DNA of 64,000 bases. It comes from Centroberyx gerrardi (lineage: Eukaryota; Chordata; Actinopteri; Beryciformes; Berycidae). The DNA lies in contig NC_136017.1 in the NCBI RefSeq assembly GCF_048128805.1, forward strand, positions 18,836,307 to 18,900,306. Reading direction: 5' to 3'. This document shows, piece after piece, positions 39,280-51,592 of the stretch. The notes under the pieces were generated by a model. The model saw nothing but the letters and a program-made list of their open reading frames with translations, was not told the DNA's origin and did not search any database. Both the position numbers and the translations under genes were made by a program. Numbering within the stretch: position 1 is the first letter of the stretch; each line of letters opens with the position of its first letter.

Positions 39280-40725
39280 CAACACTTCTCCACGTTCCTC
39301 TGGGTCAGTGTTACAGAAGAAGATGGCTGTCCCTCTCAAGGAGGAGATGATAGAGGAGGAGAGAGAGGAAGGACAAAGACAGGAGGAGATAGTTGATTGG
39401 AAAGAGGGAGAAGGAGGTAAGTGAATTAAGGAGAAAAGGGAAAAGAGGTGTGGGAGAGAAAGGGAGGAGAAGTCTTCTTACAATTTGCTTTATTCATACG
39501 GTGGCCATATTTTACCATACTAAATTTACGTCATAGTCTACTCGGGGTTGGGAAACCCTAGCTGGAAAACAGCCAAGTAGAGGGAGACATAGGCAAACTC
39601 AAGCGGTCTTTGGACAAAAGTTATTAAAATCTACACCAAAATGATCCTTGGATATGGTGGAGAGATGAGCAGAGCTGTAGGTCAGTCATACTGTTAGCTA
39701 ATTTTAGCAAATCAGCTAGGCTACTTCATGTTGTTAATGTTTTATTTATCTCCAAACCAACTAGGCTGAAGTAATTGTCAGTACTGACAGACTTAATCTT
39801 TAATATTAGCAATATGCTAACATTATGCTTCATATCCTTAGTGGTGCTTTTGTGACAATTGTTTATGTTAGCTAGCTAATGCTAGCTTTAGGTGACTTTA
39901 AAACTAATTGTCAGCAACTTGCACAATTAAATCTAGTGGGTGTGTAGATAAATTGAAATAAATAATAATTTTGGTGTATATTTAAATGTTTTTGTCTAAA
40001 GACCGTCTGAGTTTGCATGTGTTTCCATCTGCTTTACTGTCTTCCAGGTAGGCTTTCCCACCGAGTATGACGTAAATCAGGTCAGCCGCCAGGTGTGTAA
40101 AGCCTACTGTAAGGAAGATGGGTTGTGAGGGATGGAAGAAGAGGGGAAAAAAACATTGTAGAGGAGGAGCAAATGAACACTTGATTTAAGTTAGAGTTAC
40201 TTAGGCAAATCCAATTTCATGGACATTCATGCAATTGAATTGGTATAGATATATTCTGAGTGTAGAAAAAGCAGGTGAAGTTTTGAAAAAAACGGTGATA
40301 GCGCAAGAGAGGTAAGGAAAGGCGAACAATGAAAAAAAAAAAAATAATGGGGAAAACCGGAGAGACTAACAGACAAAATAAGGCAAACTTAAAAATGACG
40401 AAATATTGTTTTGATTTTTTTGAGTGTGTTTGTGTAGTATGGTATATGATGTATGTAATCTAGTAAAATGATGTATATGACATAGTATATGATGTACATG
40501 AAGTATGTAACCTACATGACATAGTATAGGATGTATATGATGTGTATATGTAGTATGTATATATATGATGTATGTACTGTAGGCCTATATGATGCTAAGT
40601 AAAGCTTTGAGACTTGTGATAAAGGGCTATATAAATAAAGAAGACTAGACTAGACAAGACTCACCACTGCAGACCCCTCCATACTGAAGACACAGCAACA
40701 TCACCAAAATACCAAGAGGCAACAT
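26941..40725 (-). CDS. type I membrane protein with two Ig V-like domains, 9 exons
   Basis: Complete frame of 351 codons plus stop. Exons: 40725-40665 (signal peptide MLPLGILVMLLCLQYGGVCS), 38867-38677, 32496-32349, 31709-31564, 30229-30093, 29636-29560, 29226-29125, 27957-27895, 27071-26941. Phases agree throughout. Ig domain 1 is split over exons 2-3: ILPCNGS (also an N-glycosylation sequon), LRWEA, DADMYECIW. Ig domain 2 is split over exons 4-5: VRLPCYI, VWWTRN, HDHGEYRCLY. Exons 6-8 form a Glu/Thr/Pro-rich stalk. Exon 9 has one hydrophobic helix (about residues 327-348) and a tail of only a few residues (RKI), with no ITIM or other signalling motif. Exon 5 appears to use a GC donor. An acceptor at 40759-40760 implies an upstream non-coding exon. 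The organisation resembles B7/nectin/CTX-type surface receptors, but I cannot assign a subfamily. A ligand or adhesion role is inferred. Confidence 0.85.
29430..29545 (+). repeat. (TAC/TGC)n trinucleotide repeat
   Basis: ACTACTACTGCTATTACTAC-type trinucleotide repeat ending about 15 bp from the exon 6 boundary (29560) of the Ig gene. The frames through it are artefacts. Confidence 0.85.
29691..29736 (+). repeat. (AAG)n microsatellite
   Basis: Pure AAG run in the intron between exons 5 and 6 of the Ig gene. Confidence 0.9.
31790..31915 (+). repeat. dispersed repeat, unexpanded copy 2 of 3
   Basis: TTAAAGTGAAATTAATCTATTG then TTTTGCTGGGGACCCCCTGA, CCCCTTCAAGAACCCC and CTGGACATCA. It matches the flank and a single minisatellite unit of the elements at 21430-22070 and 53220-53790. 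It starts just upstream of exon 4 of the Ig gene (31709). Confidence 0.6.
32600..33250 (+). mobile_element. 5'-truncated LINE (L2/Rex-like), plus strand
   Basis: The plus-strand frame at 32771-33005 matches the C-terminal tail of fish LINE ORF2 proteins (PKPRTELGKRAF then AAPSAWNLLQNDLKL). It ends with AAAAAGAGATTTTTAATCTC and an AAATAAAGGTTAAATAAATA tail at about 33190-33250. The reverse-transcriptase core is missing (5' truncation). It abuts the next, oppositely oriented LINE and lies in intron 2 of the Ig gene. Confidence 0.75.
33258..37140 (-). mobile_element. broken L2-like LINE with esterase-type ORF1
   Basis: Minus-strand element in sense orientation inside intron 2 of the Ig gene. 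37116-36184 is ORF1-like; its C-terminus carries DGLHPNRLG, the conserved DxxH block of SGNH/GDSL esterases found in ORF1 of fish L2 and CR1 elements. 35735-35451 keeps part of the apurinic endonuclease (GDLNIH, NTLDLV, SDHYCV). 35042-34095 is reverse transcriptase (FQSGFRANHSTETAL, AAFDTIDH, SGVAQGSCLGPLLF, YADDTQLY), and 34089-33775 is the post-RT segment (HWFPVSFRIDFKVLLLVYKA) in a different frame. Frame breaks separate the pieces, so it cannot encode a full ORF2. The 3' end is the tract starting ACCTTTATTTGTATAGCACC (plus strand, 33275). Confidence 0.85.
38490..38660 (+). repeat. CTAAACTAAACC-type simple repeat
   Basis: Degenerate ACTAAACTAAACCAA units running up to the end of exon 2 (38677) of the Ig gene. 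Confidence 0.75.
39233..39279 (+). repeat. (TATC)n microsatellite
   Basis: Tetranucleotide run following GACAATAAAG, in intron 1 of the Ig gene. Purine-rich G/A tracts flank it on both sides (38870-39110 and 39340-39470). Confidence 0.9.
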
Positions 40726-41029
40726 TTTATTCCTCCCTCTTTCCTTCCCCGACAAATGCTGAAACAGAGAAAATACCTCATTCAGATTCAGTCAATGTAA
40801 TTATTAAAAGTTTTAATTCAAAGATATGATGTCCATGAGACGCGAAATGCAACTGGAAATAACCTAAGTAAAACCAACATGTTGAAATGAATGGCATATC
40901 ATCGTAGTTAGGCTACTGGTTGCATGTCATTCTAACATAGTTTTGACACTTGGTGACGCCAATCTACATTCAAACCACTGGTAATTTAATACTGCCACAT
41001 GTATTGACAAACGTGCATAACTTGTAAAA

Positions 41030-41435
41030 CCTGACTCGATACGTTTTCTAAACCATTAGAAGCCACGCTTAAATTCGGTGTACATATAAACTACCAAACA
41101 GCAGTTATTTCGATAAAATTATAACTTTTAGAACGGGTTCACCTGTTATTCCCTAGTCTTCTTCCATCTAAGTTAACATACACGGTGGCGGGCGGTGGAG
41201 TGCTGTAAACCGATTCTAAAAGTTTAATATTTATTGAAATACATGCTGCTTAGTGTCCGAATTGAAGAGCTGCTCATAATAATTCAGAAAAGGTTTTTTT
41301 TATGAGTTCTCTAACTTTGCCGATTAACAGAGCAGCATTAAACTGTCAGGCATTTGAATGGAGGTTGGTCTTGAGGTTCTCGTCATACAAGACAGAACGG
41401 CAGGTATCGGGGCTAAAACAAACTGTGGTCTTACC
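41030..41435 (-). promoter_or_regulatory. candidate 5' non-coding exon donor and flanking duplicated block, Ig gene
   Basis: The coding exon 1 of the Ig gene is preceded by an acceptor (TCTGTTTCAG at 40759-40768), so a non-coding exon must lie upstream. A good minus-strand donor, CCG|GTAAGACC, is at 41435/41434. The block 41030-41360 between them resembles 50735-51075 in intron 1 of donson (ACTTTTAGAACGGGTTCACC against ACTTTTAGCACTGGTTCACC, then TTCTTCCA and ATTCTAAAAGTT in the same order). The non-coding exon and its start site are inferred. Confidence 0.4.
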
Positions 41436-41439
41436 GGAT

Positions 41440-42620
41440 AACGGGGCTATCACGTCGAGATTAAACGAATCCACGAAGGAGGGAGGTGGTCAACACTGAT
41501 GTTGCCAAAGCCCGGTCTGTTTTAACTAAAACAGCAGATGCCTTCTGTCACCTCTCCCGTTACAAGTTGGTGTTAAATCAGAGCTACGAGAGATGCTGCC
41601 TTCATGTGTTGTCGGAAATGCTACAATTACCAGTTCCGTGCACATGAACGACCCAACAAAGTACTGATTACAATTTGAAAACTGGGAATTTTCTATGATA
41701 ATGCGTCCTGAGATGTGACATTTGGAGGACAGAGAACATGGAAGCCGTATCAACAACTGGTTTTATTATAATATCTTATTGTTTGGCATTTTTTGTAAAT
41801 ATTGTAAGTAGCTCTGTGCCGCTTAGTTTTTAAAATAAAACAACAACCATCAATAACCGACCTCTGTTACAGGCTCCGTTCTGTTAGTACAGGATTTCTC
41901 ACCAAGAACACCTGAATGCGCCGACAAGTCTGACTCCTGAACTCAGACATGGGGGTTACGAGGAGACCTTAAAGGCAGCATAGGACTCCCGGGTTGTGCT
42001 ACTTGTGCTTAGTTGGGCGACCTGCACGCGGGAACCAAACACCTAGAGGCACGCGGCAGGCATCTCATGCATACCGGGGAGTTTAGCGGAACACGCGTTC
42101 GTCGAAGGTGATTCAGAATGTGGCATTGACATTATATAATGTGGCATTATACAGGGTATATCGACAAAAAAACAAAAAAACAGTTGCCTCTTCAAAAAAA
42201 AAAAAAAATCTAATGCCTAATGAAGATTGTGGATGGGGACTTGGAGTGTGTATTTCAGTCTGTATGTTTGTGTGTAGAGATAACCAATGATGTGGTGTTA
42301 AATAAAAACTGTGACCTCCAGTTAGTGAGCATTACAAGACCACCACCACCAATACAAAATCAATTATATTTTAGATTTGTCTTTTCCCCCACGATATATA
42401 TCCCATCCTCATATAGGCCAAATTCCCACCAGTTTGATACTACTAGTAGCCTATGATGTACACCAGTGTGGGCAGCCAAGTGTCTGCAGATTTGATGATG
42501 TTTACTGTGGATTCATGTCATGAAGATTTATGTCTGCCTAAAACGATGGTACACTGAGTTTAGGTGGGTTTACTGCATCCCTGGACATATCTCATATTTT
42601 GACCAGTACATGGAAGAGAG

Positions 42621-42666
<46 letters not shown>

Positions 42667-44556
42667 GCATGATGCTACGTAGTTCAGATTAGTTTTCTGA
42701 AATGCTAGAAGGCAGGAGGCTCGTGCTCCCAGTATGTGGGGTTTCACCACACGTGAGTCCCCAAGGACACTCGCTGATGATGCATTCAGGTTCCATGGGA
42801 AAGACAGTAGAAAATACTGTTCACCTCAGCTTTAAACTTTTAAATACTACTTCAAAATACTGTTCACCTCAGCTTTCAGATGGTAAATACTACTAGAAAA
42901 TACTGTTCAGCTCAGCTTGCAGACGGTAAATACTTTAAAAAACTACTTTAAAAACTCTGGGTTTGGCAATGTGCCCCGATTTCTGTGACTTCCTAAATTC
43001 TGCCATAACTAACGAGGAAATCCTGTAGTCAAGTATTGGGAATGACACATTCATTTCAAATTAAACAAAATGAGGATTTTCATTTTGTGATCACAACTCT
43101 TAAAATACCATGGCGGGACACAACTGCTTGCTGGATTTTCTGTTTGTGGCTGACATTGTAATGTTTGGTTCGCTCTAAAACATGAACTCAAATGTATCAT
43201 CACTAAGCACATGCATGTTAAGTGTGAAAAAGCTGATCAGGAGCAACCAAAGTCTGCAGAAAACTACAATCATGGCGCCCTGACTGCTTCAAACGAGTTC
43301 AAACACGTGAACACTTCCACAGCTTTGAACTATCAAGTTGTTTTTCCCCGTGGGTCATGAATGCAGCACGAAACGGTTTAGTTTTTGTCATTTACAAAGT
43401 AGGGTTTTTCATCTACATTCTTTCCTGCTTTAAGTGAAATTTATCTAAAACTTTTATTAAAAACACATGAACAATTACGAAAAACTTGACTTAGGAACGC
43501 CGCCTGCTCCTGTGTTTGTGTCCGAGTGTAGGCTCACACTCCATTCAAATAGGCTTTAAACATAACGTAGATTCTTATGAGAGGCTGCAACCTAATTTCT
43601 ATACGAAACCTGCCACACATCTTACTGTGTTTCAATCAAAGCCGTTTGCCAGGGTTCCATGAGTCTCCATAACGAAGTCAGAGTGCTTCCATATTTTACA
43701 ATGTTCTTCCTTGCTGGTTTGTTTATGCTGTTTTTCAGTCTGGTTTCCCCTGCAGTTGGGCTGAAAAACATCTTATGTAATGAATGTGTGAAACAAGTTG
43801 GAAAATTCCTGTAAAATTGATATTGATATATCTGATATCTGATATTCACTGACTTCTCTAGAGAATTTATCAAATTCCCTGGCTTTTCTTCAGTCAAAAT
43901 TCCAGATGAATTTCCAGGACCAGTGGGAAGCCTGTCTTCCAAAACTAGTGACAGCCCTGCTAGGGGTAAGAACCTCCACAACGTCCAGTCCACCATTCAT
44001 TTAATTTGATAAAGCGTTGCAAATAACAAAATCATATGCAAAAAGCAAAACAAAACACTCGTTTCTGCCAAAATAAAATGTTAAACATTTTTTTGAACAT
44101 TTTAAAATAAAATAAAAAAGTTTCCAAATAAACTACCTAAAAGTATTCTATTATCATAGATAAAAAATAAATGCTGCAAAACAAAATCAAGCGTGATATT
44201 GCCTCAGCATAAAGGGAGATTAGAAATACAGTGCAATACAATCAAAGACATTTTTAAAAGGCATTTTACAAGGAACACACACACACTTCAAGCTCTGGTT
44301 TAACTTCTAAAAGCAGGTCTTCATGTTTCTGTTAGGATCATCTTTCCCAAGGTGGAACTGGCCAAGGGCACTCTTTAGAGGGGTAACACACACACACACA
44401 CACACACACAGTAGTGCAGTTCTTCTATGTGTAACTGAGAACAGAAGTTGCCATCACCCCCCCCCCCCACCAGCCCACACACACACACTTTCCCAGTTCC
44501 CAGTTTCTTGAGGGTAGTACTTCCAGGAACACACACCAACACACACACACACACTC
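41440..44556. other. intergenic interval between the Ig gene and donson
   Basis: No coding exon was found. 42820-43360 is similar to 51780-52205 upstream of donson (ATGCCATGGCGGGACACAAC-type match). A GA microsatellite is at 42614-42662. The part near 44557 should be the donson 3' UTR; the first minus-strand AATAAA I see is near 43454-43459, about 1.1 kb after the stop codon. Confidence 0.5.
42614..42662 (+). repeat. (GA)n microsatellite
   Basis: Dinucleotide run in the intergenic interval. Confidence 0.9.
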
Positions 44557-44728
44557 TCAGTTCTTCCAGGTGTAGTTGTAGTTGGTCATGGTGATCTGTC
44601 TCAGAGCGGACTTCCCCAGGCTGGAGGGCTGCTGGAGCTGCTGGATGGTGGCAGGATGAAGACCACAGCCAGACAGGTTGACCGACCCACCCACACACTG
44701 CAGAGACACAGAGAGAGACAGCTGGAGT

Positions 44729-44813
<85 letters not shown>

Positions 44814-47800
44814 CAGGGCTGGCCCTAGATGTCTGGAGGCCCTAAGCAGGATTTAAGCACAGATAAGTATGCAGTACAGCAACTGGGTTAGTACACATTG
44901 CATTAGCTGTAAGTGGGAAGCACTGTAGGTATACATTGTTTAATCAACCATGACCCAGAGAACAATTGTTGTTCATTGAATGACCACTAGGTGGTGTAAT
45001 ACTATACTACTGAACACTGGGGGAAAAAAAGACAAAAACATCTGAGGGGTGCCATCATACCTCCATTTAGTTTTCAAAAAGATACAAATAAATGTTACTG
45101 CTATGAAAACACCTCCTCATAACATCATAAATTAAAGGGTTAACACTGTTGACATTGTTAAATAACCAAACAGAATGCGGTAAAGGCAGCCATAGTAAAC
45201 TCTCTTACCATTTTGCTGCTGTGATGACCCAGTTTAAAGTTTCATCTTATATTATGAACGGGGCGTGTCTGCATGTGTCTTACCTGTTGCTTGGCGGCGT
45301 GTGTGTTCATGACGGCGGTGGGTGCGTGTGTGTAGAGGGCGGCCGAGAAGCCTCCTCTCTGCGCGGGCCGTAGGAGGGTTGTGATGGTGTGGAGGGAGGA
45401 GGGGAGGATAGGTCCTGTAGAAAGAAAGAAAGAAAGAAAGAGAGAGAGTAAGAAAGATACCAGCTTGTGCTTTAAGGTTGGAAACAGGGTGTCTGCAAGT
45501 TTCATTAAGTTAAACTTAAAGCTGACCTAGGCAATTTAGCAGAATTTCATAAATGTGAAAATGAAAATTTTGAACCTATCATAATATTGGCCTGCATGGC
45601 CTCGACATCCGCCTCTCTGGCTTCTGACTAGTTAACAACTGGTAAGGAAGTCAACACCAGATCTGCATGCAGGTTTCCAACAGATGCCGATCAGCTCATT
45701 TAAAGGTTTGTTAGTGCATGAAAAACAACACTGTACCTGTGATCTCCAGACTGCTGACGTCCTGGTAGGAAGAACCAATCTGGCTCTTCACATTCACACT
45801 GCGGGCCTGGAAAACACACAGATTCAGATGCATGCAGATATACCGAGTGCTACAAAACAACCGTGTGTGTGTGTGTGTCCCCGTACCTTCAGCGTTTGCA
45901 TGGTGGCTCCTCTGAAGGAGGTCGGCGCCAGCAGTGTTGGGGGCAGCCCGGCCTGGGATCCCGCCCCGGCCACCAGACTCTTACAGTTCATGAGAAAGTT
46001 GATGAGGGTGAAGGTGTGCGCTCCCTCCACACACACCACCGACTCTGGCTTGTGGTCCAGAGACACGGAGTCACGTTCTTTACGGCTGGAGGACGGCAGT
46101 CAAGGACTGGTCGTACTATTGCTGCATTCACATCAATGGGAAAGTCAGTAAACGTGAGCTTCAGTTATCCCATATGATTGTGCATGAATAGGGCAACTGA
46201 CACGCAGAGCCAGAGAAGCAGAAGGATACAGTTGTATGGAGATGGTGTCTGGCTTCTTGATTTTGTCCTGGACTCCCATCTCCTTTAGCCAGGAGAAGCC
46301 CCCATCTTCGTCATCGTTGTAAGTATCATCCTCCTCCTCATTGTCAGCTTGACAGTCGTCATCCTCTTTCAGCTCAGAAAATCTATAAAAATCAATAAAA
46401 ATCACCATCATCACTATAAACTAGGGTTAGGTAGATATGTGTGGCTAATATTGGCCTTTTATTAAAACTCAGATCTGGTCCAATCAGTGTTTGCCACCTC
46501 TGATATGATGGATATGATGCAGTTTGATTGATTACATATTTATGGTAGAATTGATCAATACTACACTGGTTGTCTGTGGGATGACCATAAGCTGATTCGG
46601 AGACATTTTGATCACAATCCACACAAATATTCATGAACATTGTTATCGTCATTATTATTGTTATCCTGGGTTTCAGTGACCCATGGTCTGAATGCCGTTT
46701 CAGAGGCTTCTTCACCCTGACAAGCATAACATTCTGGGAGAAACACTCAATATTTGCAAGTTTTGGGCATTTTTGGCATGAAAATTAACAAATTTAAAGA
46801 TATCGAATATTGGCAATTGGCAACTTCAGTGTGAAATTACTGGTTTCAGCCTTCAAGAACCAATTTTGGTCCAATCTTGATACACATACCCTCAGTGCCC
46901 CCAGGTGTAGTTGTGGTTGACAATGGAGACATTGAGAGACAGAATGAAAGGAAAAGAAACTTACTCCTCCTCCTCCTCCTCTCCTTGTTGGACTGTGGGG
47001 CTCTGCTGCTCCCTGCTCTTCCTCCTCCCCTCAACTAGGGGCATACTGAACTCTATACCTGAACAGATGAACGGGACCAATGAAGAACAACAAGCCAATA
47101 AGTAACAAGTTAAATGTGAAAAAGGTCAAAGTTTCAAGTTTGTTATGCAACTATGCAAATGTTGAACAGTTTTTCGCATTGTCTGCTCATCCTTTCTTTT
47201 TGGAATTTGTGGCTCCATATTGGTTAAATGTACAAATTATGCAGTCACCCTTTAGGCCAATCAGTAAATAAATGAAAACGCCTTGGGGGGGGGATGCTGT
47301 TTTTATAGAAACTCATAATGGATGAAAATCCAATATGGAGTACACTGATGGTCCTATAGGCACATATGTTGAGCAAGTATAGCTGGATATGTGCAAAACA
47401 TTTCATGTCATTACAACTTGTGGTGTGGGAGATATGACTAGTTATTAACATTTTTAATTTTGACCTGTAATTGTAGTGCCCCTCCTTGAGCCAGTGTAAA
47501 AAAAATGTTTTAAGTTTTTAAAATGTGATATGCATCATTCCCAAGTTTTGTCAAATCTGATTAGCGGTCTATCGGTGTAGTGGTTATCTGAGATATACGA
47601 CAGATGGTCGGGACCATATTTCCCCCACAATTTCATCGTTGACAAAAGCCAACAATAAACATGTGGTCTTTCTCAATATGCTTTCTTGCCCGTTCTTCTG
47701 TCCTCCATGATGTGTTTGAAACTATGAAAACGATGCATCCACAGGCAAAAGTTGAGAAGTTTTTTGAAAACATGGCAGGTAAACAATAAAGGTATACACA

Positions 47801-48524
47801 CTATACAAATCAACTTTGCGTATATCAAATATAACATTCAGAGGCCTGTAAAACACAGTTCCATGACACCGATTCCATGACTTTTCCACAATGTATTCTG
47901 TCTGGGTAAGACTCACCTTCGGCCTTTATTGCCTCTCTGAGCCCCCTGGTTGTGGGAGAAAGCAGAGCGGTGATGCTGCTGGACCCACCGAGACCTGCTG
48001 CCCTGAACACCGCTGTAAACTGGTGGGACAGAAACAGGATTAGCATGTAATGGAGAGTACACCAGGAAATTAATTGTAAAGGGACATGAAGTAATAAAAA
48101 CTGATAAAAATGCATATTGCATATTGTATTAACCCTGTTCTGTATTAATCTAAGAGTGGACATGCTTGTGGATCAAACTTACTGTGAACTGTAATTGCAA
48201 ACAATGTAATACACCATAATGAAATAAAACCCACACTACTGCTGGTCCCATTCACATCTTTTGGTGAAACTACATATTTCACAGCATGTCTCTTACTTCC
48301 CAAATCTACTTTAACCAGATTTCACCAGATGTAAAGAATCTGTCAATACCCTAATTTAATTATAAGACAAACCTGCATAACTTGGGGAATATATTCAAAT
48401 CTCTGATTACTGTATTTAAGATATTTTAATATTATTTAAGGCCTTAAATTCAGATAACTTTTTCAGGACCAGCAGATAACCTGAGGTATGAAAATATCAG
48501 ATCTGGCTTACATAAGATTTATAA

Positions 48525-48579
<55 letters not shown>

Positions 48580-48971
48580 ATCCTACCTGATAGGAGCAGA
48601 GGTAGAAATATGGACACAATCTGGCCTTCAAGAGACTGTAGAGAGATGACAGACTGACTGACCTGTAGAGAGAGGAAAAGAGAAAAAAAAAAACGGCCAT
48701 CAGCAGCCGCTGATTCAAAAAATACCAGCACTGACTTCAAAAATCGGTCGAACCCCTAGTCTCACCATTCGCTCATGAGACTGTGCTGCAGTGCTGTATC
48801 TTGTGCCCAGGGGGTGCTCTTCCCAGTGAAGTTCCTCTCGGCGTTGATCCTGGGGAACAGAGGGATCCAGGGCAGGGAGGGGTGCTGCCAGTACACCAGA
48901 CTCTGCTGGAAGGCACAACGAAGCTCTGAACAAGACCTGGGGTCCTGGAGACAGAGAGAGGGGGGGGGGGG

Positions 48972-49002
<31 letters not shown>

Positions 49003-51592
49003 GCACTGACGGGTCTCACAGTACAATCTGATACTTAAATTATACACAGTATATATGAGTGAATTTTGCAGTAAATTGAATCAAATTATATAGTCTGTCT
49101 TTTTAGTGTTGTGACACGATTATGCGCATAATGGTTAATTGATATGGATTAGGGGACAAATTGAGCCAAAAACTGAATTTAATATTTCCGCTCCTCTTTA
49201 TTAGGCAAAGAGGAGGCAAAAAAAAAACTTAAAATGCACTCTTTGCGAATTGGAACTTAAATCTGCAATATGCATTTTGTCACATTAAGATACCAATAAA
49301 TAAACAGGATAAATTCTACATTATCAGTCTGTGAGTTCATGCCTAAATCTCACGTTGGCCTGAAATTGGCTTTTCAATTATGCTGGGACGTTTTGAGGCA
49401 TTTACCATTTTCTGTGGTTGTGGCTATCAAGGTGAGGTTAGTGGCCACAGAGCAGGGAAGTCACAGCAACAATAACAATGAAAGAGAGGAGAGTGGGACT
49501 AACAATACACTCCCTGCTTTCAAGAGGAAAGTTGCATATTGTAGCTTCAAATATGCACACTAGGAACCATGCTCAGTAATGTCAGATGTAACATCTAAGA
49601 GTTACACAGCTGTAGTACCTGCAGACTGTGTGGCAGGGTGCTGTACTGGGCTCTGCAGTGCTGGCTGAGCCCCAGCGCCTCCTCCTGGGCTTTGGGCTGC
49701 TCCACCCAGGACAACGAGAGCGGGGAGGTGAAGAGGAGGCGCGTCTTCATGCTCCAGTCCGCTGGATACTCGGTGCAGACAGGAGGCGCTATGGAGGCAG
49801 GAGCACCGGCCCGGGGACTCTGGGTAGGAAGAACGGTGGGGAGAGGAGAGATGACAGAGTGATACAGAGGGTTTAACAAGTCTTTATAGTCGGATGGTGT
49901 GTAACTGGCATTTTCATGCCAAACAAATTCCCAGTATTCAGTGTTTCCCCCAGAATTGTATTCCTGGCAGGGTGGAAAAGCCTCTGAAATAGCATTTAGA
50001 CCATCATGGGACACTAAAACTCTCCATGGAAACACAGGATAATAATAGTACTACTACTACTACAACTAATGATGAAAGCACATTAGAATCAGTTCATGCT
50101 AAGGGTTTCCCATAGACAACCAGTGTAGTAGAGAAAGTAGAGATGCAGAAAGGAGTCCAACCTTCAGCAGTGGACTTTTCTCCTCTTCCTCCTCTTCTTC
50201 AAACAGAGAGTCATCTTCAGAGAAAGTCAGCCGCTTCTAAAGCAGAGGACAGAGAAAGTGAAGAGGTTAGAAGTGTTAATGTGCATCTTCGAAGGAAAAT
50301 CCACCCTAAAACAAAATCCACCTTATTCCTATGAGCTAGGACAGATCAAACTGTATTTGTAAACACGCACCAGTTTCTCTCCCACAGCTAGAAACAAGAC
50401 AGCAATGAGTCACATGGGACAGTTTACAGGGATATGGGGCCTAAATACTATGAAATCATTTTGATTTTCAAACTAACATTCGATGTATGAAACGTAAAAA
50501 CATCATAAAGTCCTCAACATTACATCAGCCTAAAAAACAAGACAAACGAATATACATGAATACAAAAACACCGTACACTGTCGATGTAACGTTAAAAGAT
50601 AAGCTATGAGGTTAACATTACTCCCGACACGTTGCATTCAAAATGTTCCGTTCCAAACTTTATTCAAAAATCTGGCAATTTAATGTTTCTTTGCTTATCA
50701 GCAAAGACTCATACCTGGTAAATCATGACTTAAGACCTTTTACGAATCTATATGTTCCACTTTACAATTCGGCACACATCCAATACACGAAGTAGCGCTT
50801 GTTTAAATGAAATTTCAACTTTTAGCACTGGTTCACCTATTATGCCCACAAACTTCTTCCACCAAAATACACTACAGGAGGCGATAGCTAACAATGTGAA
50901 CCAATTCTAAAAGTTGTCACATTATTAAACGTGTGCTGCTTGGTGCATTACTTGTATGGCGAATTTACCAGAAAATATCAACGATTTGTCAAGTGTCTTA
51001 AATTATGTTCTACAATGAGTGGACCTTTGTCGATAAGCAAAGCAGCGTTAAACGGCTAACGTTACATTTTGAATGAGTTTAGCATGCCGTTCTCTCGATG
51101 CAGCTTAATTTGAACAATTGTCAATGTATAACCAACCTTGCTGAAAACCTCTTGCGTTTCTTGTTTCTCTGCTTCAATCAACCTTTCACTGAAAAGTAAA
51201 ACTCCTTGACAGTCTGTCTTTGTTGACATGTCCTCCTCTCCCTCCGTTTTTGTCCTTTTTTTAAGCTTGACAGTGTCCGAAAAATCGGCATTATCGTCGT
51301 CATTATAAATGACTAGTCTCTTTTTCGGGCTGTTGTATGTATTCTCGATATTTGCGAACGGGTTTCTGCGTTTTATCCCACCTCCGGAGCGATTCTGGGT
51401 GTTGAAAAGCGGCCCCGGGGAGAAGGGCCGAACGCAGGCCGGGGATGAGCCGCTTTGTCCGGGGCTAGCAGTGGATCCTTCACCGCCTGAGCTAGAATGG
51501 ACCCCGGCTTCGCTTCGAGCTCTTTTCCTCCTCATTCGCATAATTTCAGCCGGTCGCTTGAAGCTGGGCGAATAGTCAGCCTGTTGTGACAT
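44557..51592 (-). CDS. donson: DONSON, replication fork protection and helicase-assembly factor, 12 exons
   Basis: Complete frame of 625 codons plus stop; human DONSON is a little shorter. Exons: 51592-51137, 50236-50162, 49819-49619, 48944-48766, 48662-48587, 48019-47917, 47058-46965, 46382-46230, 46085-45887, 45806-45737, 45414-45284, 44697-44557; all phases agree. The N-terminus has the conserved [20 protein letters not shown] motif and a disordered Ser/Gly-rich stretch. Hallmarks follow in order: [68 protein letters not shown], an acidic segment, [62 protein letters not shown], and the terminus NYNYTWKN. Known role: in the nucleus it helps bring GINS to MCM2-7 to form the CMG helicase and protects stalled forks. 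An E2F-like site lies upstream. Confidence 0.96.
44731..44814 (+). repeat. (TG)n microsatellite
   Basis: Long TG run about 35 bp upstream (transcript sense) of the last donson exon, ending in GCGCGCGC. Confidence 0.92.
44815..45050 (+). repeat. possible terminal fragment of a fish DNA transposon
   Basis: Starts CAGGGCTGGCCCTAGATGTC and AGGCCCTAAGCAGGATT, an end sequence I associate with common fish DNA elements. I could not find a matching opposite end. Confidence 0.3.
46422..46892 (+). repeat. TIR-family element, copy d
   Basis: Left end GGGTTAGGTAGATATGTGTG; the interior includes GGCCTTTTATTAAAACTCAG and ATCCTGGGTTTCAGTGACCC; right end AATTTTGGTCCAATCTTGAT. Intronic in donson, between exons 7 and 8. 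Confidence 0.65.
48526..48578 (+). repeat. (AC)n microsatellite abutting donson exon 5 donor
   Basis: Pure AC run that ends 8 bp from the exon 5 boundary (48587). In the transcript the donor is followed by GTAGGATGG and then a long (TG)n. Confidence 0.95.
48962..48999 (+). repeat. G-run and (GA)n microsatellite
   Basis: About twelve G residues then AGAGAG repeats, just outside the acceptor of donson exon 4 (48944). On the minus strand they extend its polypyrimidine tract. Confidence 0.9.
49910..50050 (-). repeat. TIR-family element, partial copy e
   Basis: Contains TTTAGACCATCATGGGACAC and CTAAAACTCTCCATGGAAAC on the plus strand, the reverse of the core in the other copies. It lies in donson intron 2. 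Confidence 0.6.

Noticed and set aside
39134..39424. Plus-strand Glu-rich frame (EEEREEGQRQEE)
   Set aside because: A purine-tract artefact in intron 1 of the Ig gene, partly over a TATC microsatellite.
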